Assembly (NCBI RefSeq): GCF_014647155.1
Contig: NZ_BMOQ01000002.1
Location: 1-64,000 of the forward strand
DNA length: 64,000 nucleotides
Direction of reading: 5' to 3'
DNA from: Halarchaeum nitratireducens
GTDB taxonomy: Archaea; Halobacteriota; Halobacteria; Halobacteriales; Halobacteriaceae
Each line of letters begins with the position of its first letter. Positions within the stretch are counted from its first letter, which is position 1. The position numbers were made by a program, and so were the translations under genes. This document shows, piece by piece, positions 17,230 through 24,548 of this stretch. Under the pieces are notes generated by a model. It made no database searches. It saw only the letters and a program-made list of their open reading frames with translations, and was not told the DNA's origin.

Positions 17230-17793
17230 ATGGTAAACGTCGCGATCGTCGGCGGCGGCCCCGCCGGCCTCAGTGCCGCACAGTTCGCCGCGAAGAACGA
17301 CCTCGAAACGGTCGTCTTCGACACCGGCGAGTCGTGGATGTACCGCGCGCACCTGTTCAATTACCCCGCGGTCCGTTCGATCAGCGGCGAGGAGTTCCTC
17401 CTCATCGCCCGCGATCAGGCCCGCGATCGCGGCGCCGACGTCCACGAGGACACCGAGGTCACGGCCGTCGAGCAGGACGGCGACGGCTTCGTCGTCTCCA
17501 CCGACGACGAGGCGTACGACGCGGACTACGTCGTGCTCGCCACGGGCGCGAACCGCGACCTCGCCGAGAACCTCGGTTGCGAGTTCACCGACGAGGACGT
17601 CGTGGACGTGAACGTCGACATGCAGACGAGCGTCGACGGCGTTTACGCGACCGGCGCGATGGGCCGCGACACGAAGTGGCAGGCCGCCATCGCCGTCGGC
17701 GACGGGGCCTCCGCAGTCCTCGACATCCTCTCGAAGGAGAAGGGCGAGTACTACCACGACTTCGACGTGCCCGACGACGTCCCCGAACTCTGA
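17230..17793 (+). CDS. Thioredoxin-reductase-like FAD protein without CxxC
   Basis: A 187-residue flavoprotein. The FAD site opens at residue 1 (VNVAIVGGGPAGLSAAQFAA, then VVFDTGES), with the ATG motif in VVLATGANRD and a closing stretch DGVYATGAMGRDTKWQAA typical of the thioredoxin reductase fold. It is much shorter than the usual 300-350 residues. It lacks a separate NADPH domain and has no CxxC pair, its only Cys being in LGCEF. It therefore cannot act as a classical thioredoxin reductase. I chose the ATG at 17230 over the GTG at 17221. The palindromic operator lies just upstream, and a small regulator gene follows 64 bases after the stop. Confidence 0.82.
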   Translation: MVNVAIVGGGPAGLSAAQFAAKNDLETVVFDTGESWMYRAHLFNYPAVRSISGEEFLLIARDQARDRGADVHEDTEVTAVEQDGDGFVVSTDDEAYDADYVVLATGANRDLAENLGCEFTDEDVVDVNVDMQTSVDGVYATGAMGRDTKWQAAIAVGDGASAVLDILSKEKGEYYHDFDVPDDVPEL

Positions 17794-17857
17794 GCCGGGA
17801 CGGAACGACGCGGGCGCATCGGCTTCGAACGACCACGCGAGTATTCAGTACACAGGG

Positions 17858-18088
17858 ATGGACGATCAGACGGCGAAGCGACTGCCACCGAGCGCGAAAC
17901 TCGTATTGAAGGTGCTCGAACACGAGGGCGCGCTGACGCAGAAAGACATCATCGAACGCACCCGCCTCTCACAGCGGACGGCCCGCGAGGCGCTCGAACG
18001 CCTCCAAGAGAACGACGTCGTCGAGAAGGAGATGTACATCCCCGACGCCCGTCAGGACCTCTACAGCCTGACGACGAGCGAGGAGTAG
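17858..18088 (+). CDS. Small winged-helix regulator (MarR/TrmB-like)
   Basis: A 76-residue protein that is just a winged helix-turn-helix: KLVLKVLEHEGALTQKDIIE, then RLSQRTAREALERLQENDVVE and a wing ending YIPDARQDLYSL. It resembles the MarR/TrmB-type minimal regulators of haloarchaea, but has no effector domain and no cysteine, so a direct thiol switch is excluded. It lies downstream of the flavoprotein and inside the redox cluster, which makes it the obvious candidate to bind the TTACCATATGGTAA sites. That link is inference from position. Confidence 0.8.
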   Translation: MDDQTAKRLPPSAKLVLKVLEHEGALTQKDIIERTRLSQRTAREALERLQENDVVEKEMYIPDARQDLYSLTTSEE

Positions 18089-18104
18089 CCGACGCGCCCG
18101 ACGC

Positions 18105-18497
18105 TCAGCGCCGCCACGCCTCGCGAAGCGCGATCAGGACGCCGCCGAGCATCGCCACGTTCCCGAAGAACGCGAGTCGCTCGCCGCCGCGCCCCTCGTC
18201 GGGGTCTTTCGTCCAGAAGTCGTGCATCGTCAGCGTCACGACCGAGAGGAACGTCGCGGCGGCCCCCGTGGCGAGCCGCGGCAGCCGCCAGAGGGCGATC
18301 CCGACCCCCGCCGACACCATCGTCCCCGAGGCCAGCGGCGCGAGCACCGACGGCGCGGGAACGCCGGCCGATTCGGCGTACTCGATCGTGTCCTCCATGT
18401 CCCGGAAATCCTCGGTCGCTTGCAGCGCGAGACCGAGTCCGAGTGCGAGTCGTCCCAGCCGGGAGAGCGACGTGCTCGCGTCGTCGTTAGTCGTCAT
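18105..18497 (-). CDS. DoxX family membrane protein
   Basis: A 130-residue four-helix membrane protein, paralogous to the DoxX protein at 14986-15399. Shared features are a MHDFW motif after helix 3 and the closing FFGNVAMLGGVLI stretch (KNVAMAGGALIL in the other). The SAGVPAPSVLAPLASGTMV segment matches the pre-helix-2 motif. I chose the ATG at 18497 because a TATA-like CTTTTGG lies about 30 bases upstream on the minus strand. Between them is an inverted repeat, CCCGCC-AGTAC-GGCAGGG, in the place where its neighbours have the ACCA-TGGT palindrome. It converges with the small regulator gene. Confidence 0.82.
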   Translation of the reverse strand: MTTNDDASTSLSRLGRLALGLGLALQATEDFRDMEDTIEYAESAGVPAPSVLAPLASGTMVSAGVGIALWRLPRLATGAAATFLSVVTLTMHDFWTKDPDEGRGGERLAFFGNVAMLGGVLIALREAWRR

Positions 18498-19117
18498 ACC
18501 CTGCCGTACTGGCGGGAGACCCAAAAGCGTACGTGCGGGTACAGTCGACTCGATGGGTCTGAAAGTGTAAAATAATACATAAGTATTGATGGGTTATACG
18601 TCGTTCGACTAGAACCGCCTTTCCGTGCGTATTCTGCCACTGATGCGCCTGCGAAGCACTGTCCGAGAGAAGCGGCACACGCTCACATATAATTGATACA
18701 TTATATATCAGGTATATCATTCGGAAATCCACATGTCTCACGCGCTCCACGGCTGGCGGTAGCGTCGCGTCATTCTCGACGATTGGGTGGAGTGGTCTCG
18801 CTCTCAGGTCTCCGCGCCCCGACGGCCCGATCAACGCGCCGTTTGCGTATCGTAGACGAACACGTGGGTGATTCGGACCCTTTACGCGAATACGTCCGTA
18901 ATCAAATCGCTTCGATACGGGGCCGAAACCCCGTCCTGTGCGTCGGTACTCCGATTCGGGTCCGACGCCGCGACGTGGCGTTCGGATATAACAGACGATA
19001 CGGACGGGTCTCGGATCCGCCACTCGGCGTTTTACCGCCGCCTGCGGCGATTGATCGACCCGTTCCGCCGCCCTATCCATAACAATCTTTATATGCACAC
19101 ATTCGGATTACCGTGGT
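18498..19117. other. 620-base gap with AT-rich inverted repeats before the liv operon
   Basis: No gene is convincing here. Two AT-rich islands stand out: AATAC-ATAA-GTATT at 18574-18587, and 18690-18720, where TGATA (18694-18698) pairs with TATCA (18706-18710), with another TATCA at 18715-18719. The remainder to 19080 is GC-rich with no codon-like bias in the open frames. It may hold a regulator site, an untranslated RNA or a decayed gene. The liv promoter is at the right end. Confidence 0.45.
19087..19095 (+). promoter_or_regulatory. TATA box of the liv operon
   Basis: CTTTATATG centred about 27 bases before the ATG at 19118. This spacing implies a leaderless transcript. Confidence 0.6.
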
Positions 19118-20380
19118 ATGCCGAAGATTACCAGACGACGCGCTCTCGAAGGGCTCGGTGCGGCGGGTATCGCCGGTCTCGCGGGCTGCTCCAGCGGTCC
19201 CGCCGGCGACGGCTCCGGCTCGGAGGGGACCACGACCGGGAGTACGGGGGCGATGGAGATCACGCTCGGCCTCTTCACGCCGAACAGCGGAGCGTTCGCG
19301 CCGTGGGGGCCGTCGCTCGAGACGGGCACCCGGCTCGCCATCCGGGACCTCGAAAACGAACTCGACGTCTCGGTCGACCTCAACGTCTACGACACGAAGA
19401 CGGACCCGAGCGGCGCGCTCGACGCGATGAAACGCGCCGTCACCGCGGACGGCATCGACTTCGCGCAGGGCGGCATCAACTCCTCCGTCTGCACGAAGAT
19501 CGGGACGTGGGCGTCCGACAACAACGTCTCGTACATCGGACAGGGCGCCTCCGACTCCCTGCGCGGGGAGGCCTGTCAACCGTTCATGTACATGGTCTAT
19601 CAGACGAACCACATGATGGCGACGACGATCGGCCGCGAGATGGCGGACGTCACCGACCGCTGGTACGTCCTCTACGCCGACTACGTGTGGGGACACAACG
19701 CGGAACAGGTGGTCACCAGCGCCGTCGAGGAGAACGGCGCGACGGTCGTCGGCACGGACGCGACGCCGTTCCCGAACGACGACTACACCCAGTACATCAA
19801 CAACGTCGCCAACTCCGAGGCCGACGGCGTCGCGCTCCTCATCCCGGGCCCGGACGCCTCGCGCGCCGTGAAACAGATGCGAAATCAGGGGCTCACCGAC
19901 GTCAAGATCGGCGCGCAGATGCTCGAAGACATGGTCTTCTGGGGCCTCGATCACGAGGCCGCCGCGATGGTCGACATCGCATCGATGGGGTGGGTGAACA
20001 CCATCGACGGCGTCGGAGACTTCAACGACCGCGTCGCCGAGGCGGGCGAACTCGATCCGTTCGTGCGCCACGCGAAGTCCTACACCTCCGCCGACCAGCA
20101 GATCCGCGCGGCGGTCCGCGCCGGCTCCACGCGCGCCGAGGACGTCCGCGAGGAACTCGAAGGCCACGAGATCCAGAGCGCCGCGAGGGACATCCACGGC
20201 GGCGGCGAGATGTACTGGCGCGCGTGCGACCACGAACTCGTCTCGCCCGTCTTCAGCGCCACCGCGCGGGACGCGAGCGAGATGCAGGACGACCCGTACA
20301 AGCAGTGGTTCGACGTGACGGACACGACCCCGGGCGACGACGTCGTCCGCTCGTGTGCGGAGACCGGCTGTACGCTCTGA
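19118..20380 (+). CDS. ABC transporter substrate-binding lipoprotein (branched-chain/amide type)
   Basis: A 420-residue exported binding protein of the Leu/Ile/Val-amide family. The N-terminus is a Tat lipoprotein signal: TRRRALEGLGAAGIAGLAGC, with the lipobox LAGC, followed by a Gly/Ser/Thr-rich tether. The mature part begins ITLGLFTPNSGAFAPWG, the usual ligand-domain start, and includes YADYVWGHNAEQV and LLIPGPDASRAVKQM. The ligand could be a branched-chain amino acid, urea, amide or aromatic acid and cannot be told from sequence. It is the first gene of a five-gene operon, and the permease starts six bases after its stop. Confidence 0.92.
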   Translation: MPKITRRRALEGLGAAGIAGLAGCSSGPAGDGSGSEGTTTGSTGAMEITLGLFTPNSGAFAPWGPSLETGTRLAIRDLENELDVSVDLNVYDTKTDPSGALDAMKRAVTADGIDFAQGGINSSVCTKIGTWASDNNVSYIGQGASDSLRGEACQPFMYMVYQTNHMMATTIGREMADVTDRWYVLYADYVWGHNAEQVVTSAVEENGATVVGTDATPFPNDDYTQYINNVANSEADGVALLIPGPDASRAVKQMRNQGLTDVKIGAQMLEDMVFWGLDHEAAAMVDIASMGWVNTIDGVGDFNDRVAEAGELDPFVRHAKSYTSADQQIRAAVRAGSTRAEDVREELEGHEIQSAARDIHGGGEMYWRACDHELVSPVFSATARDASEMQDDPYKQWFDVTDTTPGDDVVRSCAETGCTL

Positions 20381-20386
20381 TCTCAG

Positions 20387-21409
20387 ATGTCCACGTCTTC
20401 GCTTCGAACGCTCGGACTCGCACGCCTCTCAGCCGGCGGTGCGGCCGTCTGGGGCGCTATCGCGCTCCTCCTCCTCGTCGCCTTCGCGGTGGAGCCTGGG
20501 CTGTTCGTGGATCAGTTCGTCGGCGGCCTCGTCTACGGGATGACCCTCGTCCTCATCGCCCTCGGACTCTCCATCATCCTCGGACTGCTCGGCATCGTGA
20601 ACTTCGCGCACGGCGCGCTGTTCATGCTCGGCGCGTACTTCACGTACCAGCTCATGGCGCTCTGGGGCCTATCGTTCTGGATCGCGCTCGTCGTCGCGCC
20701 CCTACTGGTCGGCCTCGTCGGCGTGGCGATGGAGCGACTGGTCCTCCAGTGGCTCTACGACGAACCGCCGCTCGCCGGCCTGCTCGCCGCCTTCGGCCTC
20801 GCGCTGATGATCCAGGAGGCGACCCGCGCGATCTGGGGCGATACGCCCCTCTCGGTCGTCACGCCGGCCGTCCTCGCGCAGAGCGCCGACCTCGCCGTCA
20901 CGACCGTCGCGCGCGTCCGCCTGTTCAGCGTCGTCGTGGCCGCGCTCGTGATCCTCGCCGTCTACCTCCTCATCGAGCGCACTGACTTCGGGCTCTCCGT
21001 CCGCGCGGGCGTCCAAGACCGCGAAATGGCGGGCTTCCTCGGTATCGACATGCCGCGTCGCTTCGTCCTCATGTTCTTCCTCGGCGCCGTCATCGCCGGC
21101 ATCGGGGGCGTCCTCCAGGGCACCGCTGTCGGCATGAACCCGACCATGGGACAGCAGTACATCATCATCACGTTCGTCGTGGTGGTCGTCGGCGGCATCG
21201 GCAGCCTCTTCGGGAGCGTCGTCGCCGGCCTCCTCATCGGCGAAGCCGTCTTCCTGACGCCTCTCGTCCTCCGATCGCTCGCGGACGTCACGGGGATCGG
21301 CGCGCTCGCCGTCCCCGGCATCGGCGGGCTGGTCCCGTACCTCGTGATGATCCTCGTGCTGCTCGTCCGCCCGCGCGGGCTCTACGGTCAGGAGGGGTTC
21401 ATGGAATGA
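20387..21409 (+). CDS. livH: Branched-chain/amide ABC permease, LivH type
   Basis: A 340-residue permease with eight or so helices. The early QFVGGLVYGMTLVLIALGLS segment and the cytoplasmic coupling loop around VQDREMAGFLGIDMPRRF match LivH, the first of two pore subunits. The family's NPTMG-type motif appears as VGMNPTMGQQYIIITFVVVVVGG. The stop overlaps the next start by ATGA (21406-21409), so the two pore subunits are made from coupled translation. The gene follows the binding-protein gene directly, so it takes its specificity from that protein. Confidence 0.92.
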   Translation: MSTSSLRTLGLARLSAGGAAVWGAIALLLLVAFAVEPGLFVDQFVGGLVYGMTLVLIALGLSIILGLLGIVNFAHGALFMLGAYFTYQLMALWGLSFWIALVVAPLLVGLVGVAMERLVLQWLYDEPPLAGLLAAFGLALMIQEATRAIWGDTPLSVVTPAVLAQSADLAVTTVARVRLFSVVVAALVILAVYLLIERTDFGLSVRAGVQDREMAGFLGIDMPRRFVLMFFLGAVIAGIGGVLQGTAVGMNPTMGQQYIIITFVVVVVGGIGSLFGSVVAGLLIGEAVFLTPLVLRSLADVTGIGALAVPGIGGLVPYLVMILVLLVRPRGLYGQEGFME

Positions 21410-22509
21410 GCCGAGACTCCACCGCCGGCGTCCTCGAACGCGTCGGTGCGATCGACCTCGGCGTCTGGCAGGTCCCGCTGGGTCTCCTCGCGGTCGCCGT
21501 CCTCCTCCGTCCGGTCGTCTCGCACGACCTCATGCTCGGCTACCCGCAGGTGGCGAGCTCCTTCCTCATCTGGATGATCATCGTCGCGTCGTTCAATCTC
21601 CTCATGGGGTACACGGGGCTGATCTCCTTCGGGCACGCGATGTTCATGGGGATCGGGACGTACTCGGTCGCCATCGCCCTCTCCAGTCTCGCGGTGCCGT
21701 TCCTGCTCGCCGCGCCGCTCGGCATCCTGTTCTCCGCGGGCGTCGCCTACCTCATCGGCCGCCTCATCGCGCACAAGGGCGAGATCTACTTCGCCATGCT
21801 GACGCTCGCGTTCGCCAAATCCGCGCACTTCGTGGCGAACTACAACCCCGGTGGCCTGACCGGCGGGACGACCGGCCTCGCCGACGGGACGACGCCGGCG
21901 TGGATCGAGACGTCGCGGGGATTCACGTACGTCGTACTCGGCGGGTTCCGGATCGACTGGTACTGGGCGGTCGCCGCCGTCTTCGTCGTCGGACTGCTGT
22001 TGTTGTGGCAGCTCGTTCGCTCGCCGTTCGGTCGGACGCTCGTCGCCGTCCGAGAGAACGAGGCGCTCGCGCGCTCGATGGGCGTGAACGTCCGCCGCTA
22101 CAAGGTGTGGGCGTTCACGTTCGCGGCCGCGTTCGCCGCGCTCGGTGGCGTCCTCCTCGAGATCAACAATCAGGGCGCCACGCTCTCCGAACTCTCCATC
22201 GTCACCAGCGGGAACATCATCATCATGGCCGTGCTCGGGGGGGCGAACTACTTCTTCGGTCCGCTCGCCGGCGTGTTCGTCTGGATGTTCGTCGAGGAGT
22301 ACCTCACGGACTTCCACACGCTCGTCCTCCCGCTCACCGAGGTGCCGCTCCTCCGGATCGAACTGACGGGCGTCCTCGCCTACTGGCAGTTCTTCCTCGG
22401 CCTCCTGTTCGTCGTCGCGGTCCTCGTCTCGCCGCGCGAGGGCGTCCTCGGACTGGCGAAGGCGACGGTCGCGCGTCTCTCGGCCCGAATCCGGGGTGAG
22501 AGCGAATGA
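21406..22509 (+). CDS. livM: Branched-chain/amide ABC permease, LivM type
   Basis: A 367-residue second pore subunit. Supporting stretches are NLLMGYTGLISFGHAMFMGIG (the LivM signature around helix 2), then MLTLAFAKSAHFVANYNPGGLTGGTTGL with the family's TGGTxG motif, and the coupling loop VRENEALARSMGVNVRRYK. A long periplasmic-side stretch after the TGG motif is usual. It overlaps livH upstream and livG downstream by four bases each. The C-terminal tail is short and basic (VARLSARIRGESE). Confidence 0.92.
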   Translation: MSRDSTAGVLERVGAIDLGVWQVPLGLLAVAVLLRPVVSHDLMLGYPQVASSFLIWMIIVASFNLLMGYTGLISFGHAMFMGIGTYSVAIALSSLAVPFLLAAPLGILFSAGVAYLIGRLIAHKGEIYFAMLTLAFAKSAHFVANYNPGGLTGGTTGLADGTTPAWIETSRGFTYVVLGGFRIDWYWAVAAVFVVGLLLLWQLVRSPFGRTLVAVRENEALARSMGVNVRRYKVWAFTFAAAFAALGGVLLEINNQGATLSELSIVTSGNIIIMAVLGGANYFFGPLAGVFVWMFVEEYLTDFHTLVLPLTEVPLLRIELTGVLAYWQFFLGLLFVVAVLVSPREGVLGLAKATVARLSARIRGESE

Positions 22510-23288
22510 GCGACGACGTCGACCCGCGCTCGGCCGCCCTCGGGACCGAGGGGTTGAGCAAGCACTTCGGCGGCATCGTCGCCGTCGACGAGGTCGACCT
22601 CGCCGTCCCCGCCGGGGAGCTCCGCGCCATCATCGGCCCGAACGGCGCGGGGAAGACGACGCTGTTCAACGTCGTCACGCACGCGCTGGCGCCGACGTCG
22701 GGATCCGTGTACCTCGGCGGCGAGGACATAACGGACGTCCCGCAGGAGCGTCGCCCCCACCTCGGACTCGCGCGCTCCTTCCAGAGCAACGAACTGTTCG
22801 CCGAACTCAGCGTGCTGGAGAACGTCCGCGTCATCGCCCAGACGGCAGCGGCCGGGACGTTCTCCTTCTCTCTCCTCGGCGACGGGCGTTCCGTTCGCGC
22901 GGAGGCGGCCCGCGACATCCTGGCTCGCGTCGGCCTGAGCGAGCACGCCGCGACGGAGGCGACGAACCTCTCCCACGGCGACCAGCGTCGCCTCGGCATC
23001 GCGATGGCCGTCGCGACCGAGCCGTCGGTGTTACTCCTCGACGAGCCGACGAGCGGGATGGGCCCCGGCGAGAGCCGCGAGACGGTCGAGCTCGTCCAGT
23101 CGCTGCAGGACGACCTCGGACTGACGGTACTCATGATCGAACACGACATGGAGATCGTGCTGTCGGTGAGCGACCGCATCACGGTGTTGAACCGCGGCTC
23201 CGTCCTCGCCACGGGCACGCCGGACGAGATTCAGGGCGACGACGACGTACAGGACGCCTATCTCGGCGGCGTCCGGGAGGAACTATGA
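22506..23288 (+). CDS. livG: Branched-chain/amide ABC ATPase, LivG type
   Basis: A 260-residue ATPase. Walker A is GPNGAGKTT, and Walker B reads VLLLDEPTSGMG followed by the switch His in IEHDME. In place of the usual LSxGQ the signature reads NLSHGDQRR, as in many LivG proteins. The insert between Walker A and the signature is long, with the LivG-type RSFQSNELFAELSVLENV. It pairs with LivF to power the importer. Its stop overlaps livF by ATGA. Confidence 0.93.
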   Translation: MSDDVDPRSAALGTEGLSKHFGGIVAVDEVDLAVPAGELRAIIGPNGAGKTTLFNVVTHALAPTSGSVYLGGEDITDVPQERRPHLGLARSFQSNELFAELSVLENVRVIAQTAAAGTFSFSLLGDGRSVRAEAARDILARVGLSEHAATEATNLSHGDQRRLGIAMAVATEPSVLLLDEPTSGMGPGESRETVELVQSLQDDLGLTVLMIEHDMEIVLSVSDRITVLNRGSVLATGTPDEIQGDDDVQDAYLGGVREEL

Positions 23289-23992
23289 GCCTCCTCGAAG
23301 TCCGCGACCTCGATGCCGGCTACGAGACCGGACAGGTCCTCTTCGGCGTGGATCTCGACGTCGAGCGCGACGAGGTCGTCTCCCTGCTCGGGCGCAACGG
23401 GGCGGGGAAGACGACGACGATGCGCTCCATCGTCGGGGCGGACGAGCCGACCGTTCGCGGGGGCTCCATCACGTTCGACGGCCACGACCTGCTCGCCACG
23501 GAGGCTCACGATATCCCGCGTCTCGGGCTCTCGCTCGTCCCCGAAGCCCGTCGCTGCTTCGGCGACCTCACGGTCACGGAGAACATCCGATTGGCGGCGC
23601 ATCACGCCACGAACCCGCGCGACGTCGCGGCGATGTTCGAGCGCTTCCCGGAACTCGACGACATGCGCGATCGGCCGGCGAGGCACATGAGCGGCGGCGA
23701 ACAGCAGATGCTCGCCATCGCGCGCAGCCTCGTGACGAACCCCCAGATGATCCTGCTCGACGAGCCCTGTGAGGGCCTCGCGCCCTACATCGTGCGCCGC
23801 ATCGAGGACATCATCCACGAGATCAGCGAGAACGAGGGCGTCACGATCCTGCTCGTCGAGCAGAACGTCGCGGTCGCGCTCGCCACGGCCGACCGGCACT
23901 ACCTCATCGACGAGGGCCACATCGTGGACGAGGTGACGACGGAACGCCTCCGCGAGGACGAAACGCTCCGTCAGCGCTACCTCGGCGTCTAG
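23285..23992 (+). CDS. livF: Branched-chain/amide ABC ATPase, LivF type
   Basis: A 235-residue ATPase. Walker A is GRNGAGKTT, the signature is MSGGEQQM and Walker B is MILLDEPCEGLAP, where the EGLAP tail is diagnostic of LivF. The switch His is replaced by Gln in LLVEQNVAVAL, as is normal for LivF. It is the last gene of the operon. I chose the ATG at 23285 because it overlaps livG's stop by four bases. No downstream hairpin with a T run was found, and the next 555 bases hold no gene. Confidence 0.93.
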   Translation: MSLLEVRDLDAGYETGQVLFGVDLDVERDEVVSLLGRNGAGKTTTMRSIVGADEPTVRGGSITFDGHDLLATEAHDIPRLGLSLVPEARRCFGDLTVTENIRLAAHHATNPRDVAAMFERFPELDDMRDRPARHMSGGEQQMLAIARSLVTNPQMILLDEPCEGLAPYIVRRIEDIIHEISENEGVTILLVEQNVAVALATADRHYLIDEGHIVDEVTTERLREDETLRQRYLGV

Positions 23993-24548
23993 CACCGCTT
24001 TTCGACTCGATTCCCGTCGGTCCCGCGTTCCGACGCTCCCCCGCCCGAGCGCGAGCGAGCGCCCGCAGTCGAGACCGGTGACTTAGCGGGACGCGTCGTG
24101 ACGTGGATCGCCCCGATCGATATCTATCGGACTGAGTAGAACGAGAAGCAATCAGAGAGCACTACATAGCAGAAATCCACGAAAACGATTTATCCGGCCC
24201 CGATTTACTTCCTCTCCTTGGGATTATCGCGTACCGTTCGACGCCTGAATACGATCTAAAAACGATCGACTTATCTATAACCCTGGTATCATATAAGCGA
24301 AAAACAATTTTATCCGTGCCGATAGGACCTCTCGACGGTGGGCCGTCGAACGACGCCTCGTCGTCTCCCGACTCGACAGCGCGCGGCCGGGTGGACGTCG
24401 GGCGGGCCCGAATCCGCCGTGCGGCCACCGACGAAACCGACCGGTCGGAGCCGTTCACCGTCGCTCGCACACCCGTCGGGTGCGAATCGGTAACACCTTG
24501 CCCCTTCCTCTCACCTTTTAACCGATTGGTCCATATGGTCAGAGTACG
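23993..24548. other. 555-base gap between livF and the aldehyde dehydrogenase
   Basis: The stretch 24120-24320 is clearly less GC-rich than its surroundings and contains AT-rich words such as ATCATATAAGCG and AATTTTATCC, each of which could be a promoter. No frame has haloarchaeal codon character. The right end is the promoter and operator of the aldehyde dehydrogenase. An untranslated RNA or a lost gene is possible. Confidence 0.4.
24515..24540 (+). promoter_or_regulatory. Promoter and CCATATGG operator of the aldehyde dehydrogenase
   Basis: CTTTTAACC (24515-24523) is a TATA-like box about 30 bases before the ATG. Directly downstream, GGTCCATATGGTC (24528-24540) contains the perfect palindrome CCATATGG. 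It matches the sites before pirin and the flavoprotein and sits between TATA and start codon, where a bound repressor would block transcription. Confidence 0.55.

Noticed and set aside
17858-18088. Direct thiol-based redox sensor
   Set aside because: The protein contains no cysteine; if it senses redox state it must do so through another molecule.
18868-19117. Plus-strand frame running into the binding-protein gene
   Set aside because: It continues out of frame through the liv genes and lacks a protein-like composition; the real gene begins at the Tat signal at 19118.
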